Below, piece by piece: positions 26,901-31,275 of a stretch of 64,000 nucleotides of DNA. The DNA is from Meghimatium bilineatum (lineage: Eukaryota > Mollusca > Gastropoda > Stylommatophora > Philomycidae). Each line of letters begins with the position of its first letter. The stretch's first letter is position 1. The translations under genes were made by a program, and so were the position numbers. The stretch is from positions 12,310,881 to 12,374,880 of the forward strand of contig CM067314.1 of NCBI GenBank assembly GCA_034231615.1, given 5' to 3'. The notes below the pieces were generated by a model that was given only the letters and a program-made list of their open reading frames with translations, was not told the DNA's origin and ran no database searches.

Positions 26901-27593
26901 CATCTTAATGTTTACTATCTTTGATTGCCTGAATGTAAGCATGAACTAGCTGCAGCTGTATTTGATTGCCTGAATGTAAGTATGAACTAGCTGCAGCTGT
27001 ATTTGATTTCCTGAATGTAAGCATGAACTAGCTGCAGCTGTATTTGATTGCCTGAATGTAAGCATGAACTAGCTGCAGCTGTATTTGATTGCCTGAATGT
27101 AAGCATGAACTAGCTGCAGCTGTATTTGATTGCCTGAATGTAAGCATGAACTAGCTGCAGCTGTATTTGATTCCCTGAATGTAAGCATGAACTAGCTGCA
27201 GCTGTATTTGATTGCCTGAATGTAAGCATGAACTAGCTGCAGTTTTTTTAATGAGGTTGAATGTAAGTACGAACACTATAGCTGCAGTTTTCTATGATTG
27301 GTTGAATTTAGGCTTGAACTGTCTGCGATAGACTCCTAATGTGGTCTAGAGCGTACCGCTGTTGGTTCAGAGTCACTGATGACTAAAATCATTCTACATA
27401 TTTTTTGTTTATTTGACTCATGATTTTCTCACTAAGAACTGTTATGTACTACTTATTTTACTATTTCACATTTGTTTCATTTCTACAGGACTTCTCGGAT
27501 AGAAATAAGTTTGCCTTTCTCGTGGATGATGATAACGAGGGAGAAGTGGAGGGAGCCGACGCAGATGATGAAGGATTTCACGCTACTTCATGA
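49..27593 (+). CDS. EIF4B: EIF4B, 3' portion: nine joined coding exons (5' exons outside window)
   Basis: Eukaryotic translation initiation factor 4B is a cytoplasmic RNA-binding cofactor that stimulates the eIF4A helicase during ribosome recruitment. The CDS joins 49-184, 2970-2995, 5716-5896, 8622-8725, 14592-14872, 15278-15380, 17422-17449, 18968-19037 and 27489-27593. Every junction is GT-AG, every phase is compatible, and 1,034 nt read without a stop to TGA 27591-27593 (343 codons plus a split first codon). Order of motifs: an R/G/S/D-rich stretch like the end of the DRYG region, [26 protein letters not shown], a charged Ser/Arg-rich segment, [11 protein letters not shown], a Gly/Lys/Pro-rich linker, and an acidic tail. 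These motifs and their order match metazoan eIF4B. The RRM is not present, so the gene starts upstream of the window. Introns range from 405 bp to 8.45 kb and are full of repeats. The identification is strong; minor alternative splicing cannot be excluded. Confidence 0.93.
378..771 (-). mobile_element. 5'-truncated RNase H-type LINE (LINE-A), C-terminal end, with TSD
   Basis: The minus strand encodes [16 protein letters not shown], then a Cys-His block ([16 protein letters not shown]) and [16 protein letters not shown]. This zinc-knuckle-like C-terminus is typical of Nimb/I-like LINEs that carry an RNase H domain. The 3' end is GTGAACGAAAGAAGAAGAA in minus orientation. The insertion is flanked by a perfect 12-bp TSD, GAAAAATAATAT, at 366-377 and 772-783. 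Only about 390 bp of a multi-kilobase element is present, as expected for incomplete reverse transcription. It lies in an EIF4B intron, antisense to the gene. Confidence 0.85.
792..1690. mobile_element. MITE1 copy 1, piggyBac-like nonautonomous element with TTAA TSD
   Basis: TTAA at 792-795 and 1687-1690 flanks an 891-bp element that starts CCTTTAGCAAGCC and ends GGCTCGGTGAAGG. The ends are imperfect inverted repeats (10 of 13 positions pair). A TTAA target with CCTT-type ends is characteristic of piggyBac elements. No transposase frame is visible, so it is nonautonomous. A second near full-length copy is at 23274-24102. The right part is notably GC-rich with CpGs. Confidence 0.75.
1691..2080. 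other. EIF4B intron sequence with a short interspersed repeat
   Basis: No gene. The stretch 1715-1800 (CAACCAAAAGGTCTTTA... then TACAGAATAGAACCA) recurs in diverged form at 20795-20870, 28760-28830 and 56135-56220. It is a dispersed repeat of unknown class. The rest is AT-rich without a recognised feature. Confidence 0.5.
2082..2285 (+). mobile_element. RTE-type LINE C-terminal fragment
   Basis: The + strand reads [41 protein letters not shown] and a broken NLRCGDGT end. This is the classic C-terminus after the reverse transcriptase of RTE-like LINEs. The frame is broken once near 2220, and a short ATGATGATG tail follows. A related minus-strand copy is at 51600-51810, and a 40-bp remnant (GACATGACAGCTTGTTGAAG...) lies at 22436-22475. 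Confidence 0.7.
2455..2820 (+). mobile_element. RNase H-type LINE (LINE-G) 3' end, interrupted by a hAT-like MITE
   Basis: The + strand encodes [20 protein letters not shown], then TGLAVWAG, the C-terminal KLYG.L....TF...TGLAV pattern of RNase H-bearing LINEs. The same segment occurs at 16455-16660. The tail (GCGAAAGAGAGAA) resumes after a DNA transposon insertion at 2608-2774. Sequence outside that insertion lines up with the 44-bp LINE-G end at 57250-57293. Confidence 0.65.
2608..2774. mobile_element. hAT-like MITE, 167 bp, with 8-bp TSD TGTGTGGG
   Basis: The element starts CAGGGACGG and ends GCCCTG. It is GC-rich with GGGCCCCGC motifs and has imperfect inverted ends. The 8-bp TSD TGTGTGGG is exact at 2600-2607 and 2775-2782. 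An 8-bp TSD with CAGGG/CCCTG ends is the hAT superfamily signature. It has no coding capacity. It sits inside a LINE-G copy. Confidence 0.8.
2970..2995 (+). CDS. EIF4B: EIF4B exon b, 26-nt microexon
   Basis: This 26-nt exon lies between TTTTTCTAATAG (acceptor) and AAG|GTAAG (a consensus donor). Read in the phase set by the previous exon it encodes (R)PPSRDGSQ and leaves one G for the next exon. Its length is not a multiple of three, so skipping it alone would shift the frame. It is supported by two good splice sites and by phase continuity on both sides. Confidence 0.8.
3202..3281. repeat. (TA)n microsatellite followed by (GA)n
   Basis: About 66 bp of uninterrupted TA dinucleotides then GAGAGAGAGAGAGG. 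Reading frames with poly-Ile/Tyr across it are artefacts. Confidence 0.97.
3447..3830 (-). mobile_element. RTE/BovB-like LINE C-terminal fragment, decayed
   Basis: The minus strand carries, in shifting frames, [15 protein letters not shown], then [20 protein letters not shown] and [14 protein letters not shown]. These match the post-RT C-terminus of RTE/BovB LINEs ([29 protein letters not shown]). Several stops and shifts show it is old. An (ATTC)n run marks the left edge at 3447-3465. Confidence 0.6.
3880..4330 (+). mobile_element. Decayed LINE fragment of the '[10 protein letters not shown]' type (LINE-D)
   Basis: Around 3990-4080 the + strand reads ALYKTIIIP then [17 protein letters not shown]. 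This matches the intact LINE-D copies at 48479-48953 (+) and 34180-34610 (-). The remainder is disrupted by stops and small deletions. Confidence 0.55.
4331..4847. other. Intron stretch without recognised gene
   Basis: AT-rich sequence with a short (TA)n run at 4621-4645. No coding exon or identifiable element was found. Confidence 0.4.
4848..5075 (+). mobile_element. LINE-D 3'-terminal fragment
   Basis: The + strand reads [20 protein letters not shown], followed by a region ending CCTGGGGATAGACAATAGA. The C-terminal WIENIK.TLNKH motif and the 3' sequence GGGGATA.ACAATAGA are shared with the intact copy ending near 48970. Confidence 0.6.
5393..5545 (+). mobile_element. SINE1 copy, 153 bp, TSD ATACCCATAC
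   Basis: The element runs from CCGCCGGAAGACGGATGTGT to a GAACGCAGAAGAAGAAG tail. The 10-bp TSD ATACCCATAC is exact at 5383-5392 and 5546-5555. With the copies at 9200, 10113, 10552 and 52245 it defines a roughly 155-bp retroposed family. Confidence 0.88.
5716..5896 (+). CDS. EIF4B: EIF4B exon c: LNLKPR and SIFG-AKPVDT motifs
   Basis: The acceptor is CTCTTAACAG, with 5716 the first exon base; the donor is CAC|GTATGT. The exon encodes [17 protein letters not shown], a polar spacer, then [18 protein letters not shown] and a Lys/Glu-rich helix. The LNLKPR and SIFG.AKPVDT..RE.E blocks are the most diagnostic eIF4B signatures in this window. The exon carries the bulk of the family identification and is 181 nt, leaving two bases for the next exon. 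Confidence 0.93.
5897..6889. other. EIF4B intron, about 1 kb without identified element
   Basis: Contains short open frames on both strands (for example 75 residues on minus at 6256-6483) but no splice-site-flanked exon in EIF4B phase. I see no domain I can name. Possibly very old LINE sequence. Confidence 0.4.
6894..7050 (+). mobile_element. SINE1 copy, diverged
   Basis: Reads AAATCAGATGTGTCGGGTC..., then GGACTACATCCTCCTGGAAA and ends GAGAACGAACGTTAAAAAA. It is clearly homologous to SINE1, but the GAA tail is eroded and only a weak 6-bp flank (CATTAA) is seen. Confidence 0.75.
7374..7561. repeat. Tandem duplication, 105-bp offset
   Basis: TGTCAGTTTGCAAGACACCC starts at 7374 and again at 7479, followed by the same sequence through CCCTATCA. 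The first copy also carries an internal 22-bp duplication (TCACTGCAGCTGGAACATTG...). This creates overlapping frames that are not genes. Confidence 0.85.
7845..8415. repeat. 32-bp minisatellite (TTGTTAGTTGTTGACATCTA...)
   Basis: Roughly 17 units of about 32 bp, with two interspersed variants: ...CACAATCAAGAA and ...CACAGTCACATAC. The right part is homogeneous for the first variant, indicating recent local expansion. Confidence 0.93.
8622..8725 (+). CDS. EIF4B: EIF4B exon d: Arg/Ser/Gly-rich segment
   Basis: The acceptor AATTTGCTTTCAG has a clear pyrimidine tract; the donor is CAG|GTTAGT. In the phase left by exon c it encodes (T)[17 protein letters not shown], then [16 protein letters not shown]. 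This resembles the charged RHPSWRSEE..SRTGSESSQTG region that follows AKPVDT in animal eIF4B. The open frame and splice phase support it. A longer reading starting at 8570 in another frame is a shadow. Confidence 0.88.
8878..8965. repeat. (TA)n microsatellite
   Basis: About 85 bp of TA dinucleotides immediately followed by GAAAGGTGG. Poly-Ile/Tyr frames across it are artefacts. Confidence 0.97.
9110..9730 (+). mobile_element. LINE fragment (LINE-F) split by a SINE1 insertion
   Basis: Before the SINE the frame reads [20 protein letters not shown] then AFEMK. After it, [16 protein letters not shown] continues the same protein, followed in broken frames by [13 protein letters not shown] and a DNIKEW-like end. 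These are C-terminal, post-RT LINE motifs. Removing the SINE and one TSD copy restores the frame exactly. A related copy is at 61860-62130. Confidence 0.7.
9200..9357 (+). mobile_element. SINE1 copy, 158 bp, TSD GAAATGAAAT, nested in LINE-F
   Basis: The element runs from CCCGCCGAAGACGGATGTGT to TGAACGCAGAAGAA. The 10-bp TSD GAAATGAAAT is exact at 9190-9199 and 9358-9367. The insertion interrupts LINE coding sequence, so it is younger than the LINE copy. Confidence 0.9.
9731..10112. other. Intron stretch without recognised element
   Basis: Ordinary AT-rich intron sequence. I see no exon in phase and no repeat matching other parts of the window. Confidence 0.4.
10113..10264 (+). mobile_element. 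SINE1 copy, TSD GGACA(T/A)ACAATCA
   Basis: A 13-bp TSD with one mismatch lies at 10100-10112 and 10265-10277. The copy lacks part of the CGGCGAC segment in the middle but has the full 3' GAACGCTGAAGAAGAAG end. Confidence 0.85.
10460..10831. mobile_element. MITE2 copy 1 (fold-back, TTAA-ended), split by SINE1
   Basis: The left half (TTGCAGAGATCTTATACTTC, then TTAGTTTTCCAGGGAAA) and right half (TTCCCTGGGAGACTAAGAAA..., CATCGTATCCTTAAGAATG, GCAATTAAGGGGTTAA) match the complete MITE2 at 19703-19934. TTAA is intact at 10828-10831 on the right; the left end is eroded. A SINE1 with its own TSD occupies 10552-10707. Confidence 0.7.
10552..10707 (+). mobile_element. SINE1 copy, TSD GAATGCTTTAT, nested in MITE2
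   Basis: Exact 11-bp TSD GAATGCTTTAT at 10541-10551 and 10708-10718. The body runs from CCCGCCGAAGATGGATGTGT to GAATGCTGAAGAA. The TSD is the MITE2 core sequence (AATGCTTTATTATAAGC), so the SINE is younger than the MITE. Confidence 0.9.
10870..11165 (+). mobile_element. LINE C-terminal fragment, decayed
   Basis: The + strand reads, with shifts, KITNMEVLR..., then [10 protein letters not shown] and [20 protein letters not shown]. The pattern KITN.EVL ... RL.WLGHVRRM ... GRP...YK is the post-RT region of jockey/CR1-like LINEs found widely in invertebrates. Confidence 0.55.
11166..12046. other. EIF4B intron, no recognised gene
   Basis: Contains a 9-bp C run at 11800-11809. Short frames on both strands lack splice context or recognisable motifs. 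Confidence 0.4.
12049..12420. mobile_element. Diverged MITE1 relative
   Basis: Starts CTAACCTTTAGGGCTCTGGA, then CCCTGCGCCTGGATTCTGTT and GCGATAACTTTTTTG, parallel to the first 130 bp of MITE1. The match continues weakly (ATACCTAATATGGCAACATTG). The right TTAA end was not found. Confidence 0.5.
12430..12500 (-). mobile_element. Fragment of RNase H-LINE 3' region
   Basis: GGCTGATCCAGAGGTCAATG then GGCTCATGCCCTTTGACC matches the 3' region of the RNase H LINE at 21665-21725, and the edge of the minisatellite at 42199-42940. Confidence 0.55.
12501..13195. other. Intron stretch without recognised element
   Basis: AT-rich sequence. No exon in EIF4B phase and no repeat recognised. Confidence 0.35.
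13196..13590. repeat. Interspersed SINE-like repeat ('GGGTCGACTGGAG' type), copy 1
   Basis: Shares an ordered set of blocks with 50220-50580: CCTGC(T/C)(G/A)TCGGG, CAACTCATGC(A/G)TCAGGTA, GCTGGGTCGACTGGAG, GGTTTTGAACCTGGCA, then repeated AGCTCACTATCAAC(A/T)AG and CATGCTCC. The 3' part has a short internal tandem duplication. It resembles a SINE-like family of marine invertebrates; class uncertain. Confidence 0.65.
13676..14000. mobile_element. MITE3 copy 1, interspersed repeat
   Basis: Begins TTAACACTTTGCTGTCTAGC. It shares with 33470-33830 the blocks AGCAATC(C/T)AGAGCG, CATCTTTAAAAA, AAATCGAACTC, AAG(T/C)CCCA.GGTTATTTCAA and ATAGACT. The TTAA start suggests a DNA element, but the right end is not defined. 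Confidence 0.5.
14001..14575. other. Intron stretch upstream of EIF4B exon e
   Basis: AT-rich with an (ATAATA)n run near 14330-14345. No element recognised. Confidence 0.35.
14592..14872 (+). CDS. EIF4B: EIF4B exon e: [10 protein letters not shown] motif
   Basis: The acceptor is CAAATTTTCAG and the donor AAG|GTATGC. This is the largest exon seen here (281 nt) and ends in phase 0. It encodes an Arg/Ser/Asp-rich start, then [18 protein letters not shown] and a long Ser/Thr/Asn-rich stretch. The [10 protein letters not shown] block is a conserved hallmark of the C-terminal half of eIF4B. Overlapping readings in other frames and on the other strand are shadows of this exon. Confidence 0.93.
15278..15380 (+). 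CDS. EIF4B: EIF4B exon f: low-complexity Gly/Lys/Pro linker
   Basis: The acceptor is TATTTTTTACAG and the donor CTC|GTAAGT. It encodes [20 protein letters not shown], then [14 protein letters not shown], a disordered linker typical of the eIF4B C-terminal region. It is 103 nt and leaves one base for the 28-nt microexon downstream. The linker itself is poorly conserved, so the evidence is splice sites and continuous frame. Confidence 0.85.
15408..15459. repeat. Left copy of a 52-bp direct repeat flanking SINE2
   Basis: CAGTTATTGTGGGTGTCCAT then ACCATTTAACTTATTTTTAG recurs, about 90% alike, at 15734-15785 on the other side of a SINE2. It is much longer than the 10-13-bp TSDs of the other SINE copies here. 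Confidence 0.8.
15460..15733 (-). mobile_element. SINE2 copy (reverse orientation), about 274 bp
   Basis: In minus orientation it starts near GTGTGTTACCGGGG and runs through a GGGAGCAAAGAATAGCAACA block, TAAACCATAACACAACGCAT, GGACTACATCCTGCTAATC and GAACAAACGCAGAAGAAG. The 3' half is shared with SINE1; the 5' half is different. It lies in the short intron after EIF4B exon f. Confidence 0.78.
15786..16454. other. AT-rich intron stretch
   Basis: Very AT-rich. No recognised repeat or exon. Confidence 0.4.
16455..16660 (+). mobile_element. LINE-G 3' end
   Basis: Encodes [20 protein letters not shown] then RKLDLLCS in the region that at 2520-2607 reads IHRKLYGNL...TGLAVW. Ends ATGAATGAGAAGAAGAATAG, the shared GAA-type tail. 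Confidence 0.6.
16870..17321 (+). mobile_element. LINE-A 3' end with TSD ATAAATCCAGA
   Basis: 5'-truncated copy in the same orientation as EIF4B. It starts inside the RNase H C-terminus ([20 protein letters not shown] in one frame), shifts frame, then reads [16 protein letters not shown], the Cys-His block and [17 protein letters not shown]. The tail is GTGAACGAAAGAAGAAGAA. The 11-bp TSD is exact at 16859-16869 and 17322-17332. It ends 100 bp before the 28-nt EIF4B microexon. Confidence 0.87.
17422..17449 (+). CDS. EIF4B: EIF4B exon g, 28-nt microexon
   Basis: This 28-nt exon lies between GTTTGTTGTTTTAACAG and TCG|GTATGT. In phase it encodes (P)RKSDPAKT plus two bases of an Arg codon completed at 18968. 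It sits 100 bp downstream of a LINE insertion (16870-17321) and keeps both splice sites. Skipping it alone would break the frame. Confidence 0.78.
17680..18260 (+). mobile_element. RTE/BovB-like LINE reverse transcriptase fragment (YADD)
   Basis: The + strand reads [19 protein letters not shown], containing the RT catalytic YADD. After broken frames come IKKTK-like MIISN, then [31 protein letters not shown] and [11 protein letters not shown]. This order is the palm-to-thumb region of an RTE RT. Multiple stops indicate a dead copy. Confidence 0.78.
18261..18830. other. Intron stretch without recognised element
   Basis: No exon in phase and no named repeat. Homopolymer T run near 18297. Confidence 0.35.
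18836..18908. repeat. Short tandem repeat ACATACACAGTCTATT/ACACAGCAC
   Basis: About four units of a 16-bp repeat with a second variant (ACATACACAGCAC) just upstream of EIF4B exon h. Confidence 0.8.
18968..19037 (+). CDS. EIF4B: EIF4B exon h: Lys/Glu-rich segment
   Basis: The acceptor is TGTATTTTCCAG and the donor AAG|GTAATA. It encodes (R)[19 protein letters not shown], then TKAK, ending in phase 0. It corresponds to the Lys/Glu/Pro-rich stretch before the conserved C-terminal acidic end. It is followed by the longest intron in the window, 8,451 bp. Confidence 0.85.
19040..19445. other. Start of the 8.45-kb EIF4B intron, no recognised element
   Basis: Ordinary intron sequence with short frames only. 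Confidence 0.35.
19446..19612. repeat. 16-bp minisatellite (TATTTATGTATAGATC)
   Basis: About ten units. The last ones change TTTATG to TGTATG. It lies about 90 bp upstream of a complete MITE2. Confidence 0.95.
19703..19934. mobile_element. MITE2, complete fold-back element with TTAA TSD
   Basis: TTAA 19703-19706 and 19931-19934 enclose 224 bp whose halves are inverted repeats of about 85-90 bp: CCCCTTAGTTGTGGAGGTAT... against ...ATACCGCCGCAACTAAAGGG, with TTCTTAG(C/T)TTCCCAGGAA in the arms. The centre is a short AATAAAG-containing loop. TTAA target choice suggests piggyBac-type mobilisation; no coding capacity. Confidence 0.85.
20100..20625 (+). mobile_element. RTE-X-like LINE C-terminal fragment (LINE-C)
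   Basis: The + strand reads [20 protein letters not shown] then [36 protein letters not shown] and broken [20 protein letters not shown] sequence, ending in CCTGAAGGATTATGGGTTTG. This is the end of an RT and C-terminus of the family also seen at 41881, 44836, 45271 and 61185. Stops are frequent. Confidence 0.7.
20626..21625. other. Intron stretch with a lone satellite-unit remnant
   Basis: 20640-20760 is a diverged single unit of the 22.5-26.4 kb array (GCAACTTTCAGTGATGAGAA, GGCATAGTTCATCTGA). 20785-20900 carries the dispersed ACCAAAAGGTCTTTA repeat. No gene. Confidence 0.55.
21656..22210 (-). mobile_element. RNase H-type LINE 3' region (RNase H end motif plus 3' UTR)
   Basis: The minus strand starts [20 protein letters not shown] then KRGAQ, the C-terminal RNase H motif (WIPGH...GN..AD.LAK) of I/Nimb-like LINEs. 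It is followed by a region encoding a degenerate [16 protein letters not shown] Cys-His segment on the same strand. The 3' UTR includes ACTGCTGGATCAGCAACCAA. The copy is truncated upstream, and a + strand RTE scrap abuts it at 22226. Confidence 0.72.
22226..22350 (+). mobile_element. RTE/BovB-like LINE scrap
   Basis: Reads [20 protein letters not shown] then [14 protein letters not shown], matching the fuller copy at 18110-18220 ([11 protein letters not shown]...[12 protein letters not shown]). Confidence 0.6.
22436..22475 (+). mobile_element. RTE LINE remnant, 40 bp
   Basis: GACAGCTTGTTGAAGACCTT then ACTTGAGGGCAGAGTC matches the start of the fragment at 2082. Confidence 0.5.
22490..26400. 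repeat. Satellite-like tandem array, units of about 205-215 bp and about 125 bp
   Basis: The core GGCATAGTTCATCTGA recurs about 17 times. Spacings cluster at 198-218 bp and 120-127 bp. Each long unit has CAACTTTCAGTGATGAGAAA... and ...CTGACGAAAGTTGTGG as an imperfect hairpin, then TTTTAGAATCTAGGTTGTAT and a segment (GGTCTGAACCAAGTTGTTAC...) that in reverse resembles a pogo/Tigger-type end. Short units share one deletion junction, TCTGAACCCATTTGGCATAG. A MITE1 at 23274-24102 interrupts the array. It lies wholly in EIF4B intron 8. Confidence 0.92.
23274..24102. mobile_element. MITE1 copy 2, inside the satellite array, TTAA TSD
   Basis: TTAA 23274-23277 and 24099-24102 enclose 821 bp that starts CCTTTAGCAAGCCAGATTAA and ends GGCGAGGTGAAGG. 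Most of its length aligns with 796-1686, with small deletions. Satellite sequence on either side joins when it is removed (GCTGTATTAA ... AAATTGGGTTGCAACTTTC). Confidence 0.82.
26405..26918. other. Intron stretch between two arrays
   Basis: 26755-26815 carries another pogo-like end (GGTCTGAACCAAGTTGTTAT...). Otherwise no recognised element. Confidence 0.45.
26919..27247. repeat. 41-bp minisatellite (TTTGATTGCCTGAATGTAAG...)
   Basis: Eight units of exactly 41 bp with very few differences (ATTGCC/ATTTCC/ATTCCC), each containing the palindromic AGCTGCAGCT. It decays on the right into two diverged units. It ends 240 bp before the last EIF4B exon. Confidence 0.95.
27489..27593 (+). CDS. EIF4B: EIF4B terminal coding exon: acidic C-terminus and stop
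   Basis: The acceptor CATTTGTTTCATTTCTACAG is strong. The exon encodes [20 protein letters not shown], then a short acidic stretch ending FHATS and TGA (27591-27593). The pattern S...KFA.L.DD.NEGE resembles the conserved vertebrate C-terminus (SKYAALS.DGEDENEGED). The final residues after the acidic block are not conserved with vertebrates as far as I can recall. Confidence 0.92.
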   Translation, partial: DFSDRNKFAFLVDDDNEGEVEGADADDEGFHATS

Positions 27594-27878
27594 TTAATCT
27601 GAATGTGTAGGGTGCGCTTGTGAGATGGATGAATGTAAATAAGCCAGAAGATTGACAGATTGTGTAACTCAAGATACATTATATCATAGGCACATGTAAT
27701 CCAACATGGCGAACACTTATCTTATGAGTACATTTCTCTGGTCATTGGAACAGAGCCGTCCCTTCAGTGGAGGACAGTCAAGCAATGGCCAAATGTTTAC
27801 AAATCTTGGGACACATTTTTAAATATATATTTTCAGGCTACCATGTTTCTTAAATTCTGCGGATAGAATTAGCAACAC

Positions 27879-27884
27879 AATAAA
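27879..27884 (+). promoter_or_regulatory. Poly(A) signal AATAAA, proximal
   Basis: AATAAA lies 286 nt after the EIF4B stop. It is followed within 30 nt by GTGTAAAGTTCTATGTGT, a plausible GU-rich downstream element, so it could give a shorter 3' end. Confidence 0.5.
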
Positions 27885-27960
27885 TCTAGTGTAAAGTTCT
27901 ATGTGTACCTAGAAGTATTATTCTAGGTTATACTTTATTTATCACTTTTTTTCTTCTTGA

Positions 27961-27966
27961 AATAAA
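27961..27966 (+). promoter_or_regulatory. Poly(A) signal AATAAA, distal
   Basis: AATAAA is preceded by a pyrimidine-rich run and followed by TTTCTTGTGATGTAGATTTG. It is the better placed of the two EIF4B signals because of the T/G-rich downstream sequence. Confidence 0.6.
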
Positions 27967-27985
27967 TTATTTCTTGTGATGTAGA

Positions 27986-28288
27986 TTTGTAGGATATGTA
28001 CAAGATATTCAGAAATTTTTGGTAAACTTTCCAGTGTTTGAAAGATTAGAAAGATTAAGACGTAACTCTTTATTTAGATACGTTGGTAAAACCACCACTT
28101 AGACACACAACACTTTCTGTGTTTGTAAGCAGATAAAACCACCATTTATATTGGTTTATGTTATTACTTTCTGAAATAAGGTTAACATGTTTCTATCTAT
28201 ATACAAACATTTGTATCAACATTGGAATACCACCAAATAGTTGCAGAGACTTATGGGATTGAATGTCTGCAAATAAAATGCTGGAACA
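27986..28288. other. Intergenic, downstream of EIF4B
   Basis: No feature recognised. Confidence 0.4.
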
Positions 28289-28562
28289 TGCCCTTTTCCC
28301 CTTCTGCATTAATTCTCATTTCTGCAGATAAAGCAGCATGTAGTCTAGAGAACAATTCATTGTTTACAACTTTGCTGTGATATCTGCTTCTTTTGGCCAG
28401 AGACATCTGGCTTCAGCACAGCTTCTGGGTCACTTAGACCCTATATCGGATGGGACAGTCAGCCTCACCCCTGTAATCTTAGGTTGCCTTTTACGGCATG
28501 CTTGGCAGATAAACAGTGTTGCTATTCTTTGCTTCCGTATTGGGCCCGGCAACACACGGACC
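28289..28562 (-). mobile_element. SINE2 copy
   Basis: In reverse orientation it carries GTGTGTTGCCGGGCCC, GAAGCAAAGAATAGCAACAC, GCCAAAAGAAGCAGATATCAC and GGACTACATGCTGCTTTATC. No clear TSD. Confidence 0.75.
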
Positions 28563-30120
28563 ACATACCTTCACAAATGTACCCTTCATTGAGTAACATT
28601 CTCAAATCGTTGCATACTTATGGGACCTGGAGCCTTCTAGGTGTGAAACTTTTCAAAACACTCACAGGAAAGTAGTCTCATTGTTTATTATTCCTGAGGA
28701 CCAACTGGAGAATGTAGGAAACGGGTTGAAGTTTTGCTTATCATTGTATACAGATATAACACACAAATTGACATTTCGACTAAAAGACCTTTATCAAGAA
28801 CACATTCATAACATAATAGAGTAATAATTCACATGATAGAGCTAAATGGTTACATCTTGATGCTGCGGAGCAAGACAAACATACATTGCCTATCCATTCT
28901 TGAAGATTCTATTAAACTCGCTGATATAGACATTATGGCACAGAAGTTATATATTTTTTTAATGGCTCAAAAGGCATAGAGGATTGACATTGTATTTGAG
29001 TTTCTCAATATCAACACTGTCCCTCTCAACAAAACATGCCAAGAGTATCAATCATAGAACAACCCCATTGCTTAAAATGTTGGTGAGCGACACAACAAAT
29101 TTTTTTTGGATGGGAGAAAGTGTATTTTCTCGGGAGTTGATGAAGATCAAATAATCAACATTTGACTGGGACTTTGAGTGTCCATATATGGATGGCTGTT
29201 GAAATGGCGAGTGGAGCATTTATGGAAATGCCTAGTGTGCCATGATGATGGCGGTACAGCTCAATATAGAATCCTTGACCTCTTGAGCACAAGACACACG
29301 AGTTAACAACTATGTGGTGGAGACACAGACACACACACCACCACCCTATGCCCTGTACTTTACAAAAGATATAATTGTGACACGACGGAAAAAAACGGGG
29401 TTGAAAAGTGATCTTCACTACGGACACAACAGAGATACACACCAAATATACACCATATTATTTAACACAGTAAATATATGAACTTCTGGTGTTCATGACA
29501 CAGCGCTATGATTTATATAATCACGGCAGATAATATACTTTTTGTCAGAAAATAATGCATCACATAATTTTTTCTTTGCTAAAAATTAATATAGATACAT
29601 GAAATTTTGCACACTTCAAATTTAGAATGTTCTGATTATGTGTGCAAGGTTCCACAGAATTCACAAACAATTGGTATAGCCGCACTGAACCATTATAGAG
29701 GCATCGCTTAATAACAGGAAATTGTGATATAATTCTATGTTGTGGATAAACTTGTGTGAATATTCAACAACGTTTGCATAATGTGTGTGGGAGTTTTGCA
29801 GTTGCTAGGAGCACTTTTAGTTGCTAAGCTCAGAGAATTTAAGCTCTAGCAAGTAGAGATATGAAGCTGCATTGCTCCGGATGTCTTGTCGCAGCAACCG
29901 GGCTAGACACACTGAAGTATACTGATGACATTGAGACAATGAGTTCTTATTCTCTCACCCACCGTATGTTTTTTGGTTGATCACCTGATGATTTTTTTGG
30001 TCCACTTAAAGATGTTTCCTGTGAGACAAGGTTTGAAGAGGATAAGAATGTGATTCATGCAGTGTAGAAATGGCTATATACTAGGACAAAACCTGGCACA
30101 GACAAGCATAGCTGTCAATT
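28563..30120. other. Intergenic, no gene recognised
   Basis: 28760-28830 has the dispersed ATTTCGACTAAAAGACCTTTA repeat. 29155-29445 has a 96-residue minus-strand frame with no domain I recognise and no conserved context. Rest unannotated. Confidence 0.4.
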
Positions 30121-30165
30121 TATTTACGTATTTAAATTTAACACACACACACACACACCCCCCTC
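30121..30165. repeat. (AC)n microsatellite with C run
   Basis: ACACACACACACACACAC then CCCCCC. Confidence 0.85.
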
Positions 30166-30714
30166 AATACGCGAAAAACACCAGCATTAGTAGTAATTAC
30201 TGAAGATGTAACACTTAATGACCCTTTAAAAAAACACCCAAAAGAAGTGTTTTGTTGGGGCCCGAAATCTGTATAAATACGGAAAATCTATGCTAGTTTA
30301 CACTTACGGACAAGCCACACATACACTTGTTTCACACTGGGCGTATAACCGTACAAAGTAGATATGGGATTGTGTTGAATGATAGCAATGTTTGCAGGAC
30401 ATTCCCCTATACATTGCGTTTCAATTTCTTGCATTTAAGAAAAAAAGTTTGCAAGATAAATAAGTGGTTCATTACTTTCAGATCTTCTCTAGTATATAAC
30501 GCTATGTATACATTTATGGGTACTATTTTCTCTCATTACCACATATATCCCTTACGTTTTGATTGCAAGCGCACATATTCTAAATAATAGAGTTGAAGTG
30601 TTCAGGGATATGTTTACAGGAATATTTAATGTATCTCTAACCCTGAGGAAGCCCTGTTTGTTTACGTTAGGTGTATACATTTTATGCTGCTGTAATTAGA
30701 GCATATGGTACCCA

Positions 30715-30945
30715 ATTATGATATTGTAACATCTGAAGTTATGAATATAATGATAGAATGTAAAGTTACAAATACAATCATGACAGATTTGAATTTATGT
30801 ATCCAATCATGACAGAACATAGTTATGTATACAGTCATGGGAGATAACATGAAGTTATGTCTTCATGAAGTTATACAATCATGATATATAACACATAAAG
30901 TTATGTATAAAATCATGACAGATAACATGAAGTTATAAATATGAC
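30715..30945. repeat. Degenerate tandem repeat (GTTATGTATACAATCATGACAG)
   Basis: About seven diverged units of roughly 30-37 bp, for example CAATCATGACAGATAACATG with AAGTTATG. The variability implies an old array. Confidence 0.7.
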
Positions 30946-31032
30946 TCAATACCTGCTAATGAGAGAATATCACTCGTGGGCCCGCTTCGTAACACAATAT
31001 CAGTTTATAACTAATAAACAACTTCTGTTCTT

Positions 31033-31275
31033 GAGCTCTTGCAGATAAGCAGGATGCAGTCAGGAGAACGCAATTTGTTGTCATGGTTTACAGCTTAGCT
31101 GTGATATCTGCGACTTTTGGCATGTCACATCTTGACTTCAGCATGATGTTTATGATACTTTATGTGATGAGTAGTGAAATCCCATTAAAAAAATTCCTTA
31201 GTGCGCTATTATGCATGGTAGACGGTAGTGTCACTATTCTTTGCTCCCCATTAGGGTAATGTCAACACACGGTTG
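31033..31275 (-). mobile_element. SINE2 copy
   Basis: Reverse orientation: GTGTTGACATTACCC, GGGGAGCAAAGAATAGTGAC, then AGCTAAGCTGTAAACCATGA and CTGCATCCTGCTTATCTGCA. Confidence 0.72.

Larger units (their letters stand above)
27594..27985 (+). other. EIF4B: EIF4B 3' untranslated region (approximate end)
   Basis: Sequence after the EIF4B stop codon has no recognisable repeat for about 390 bp and contains two AATAAA hexamers. The second is followed by T/G-rich sequence, so cleavage near 27980-27990 is the simplest reading. The exact end is inferred. Confidence 0.6.

Noticed and set aside
29155..29445. 96-residue minus frame with several Cys and His
   Set aside because: No recognisable domain, no splice-site support and atypical composition; not enough to call a gene.
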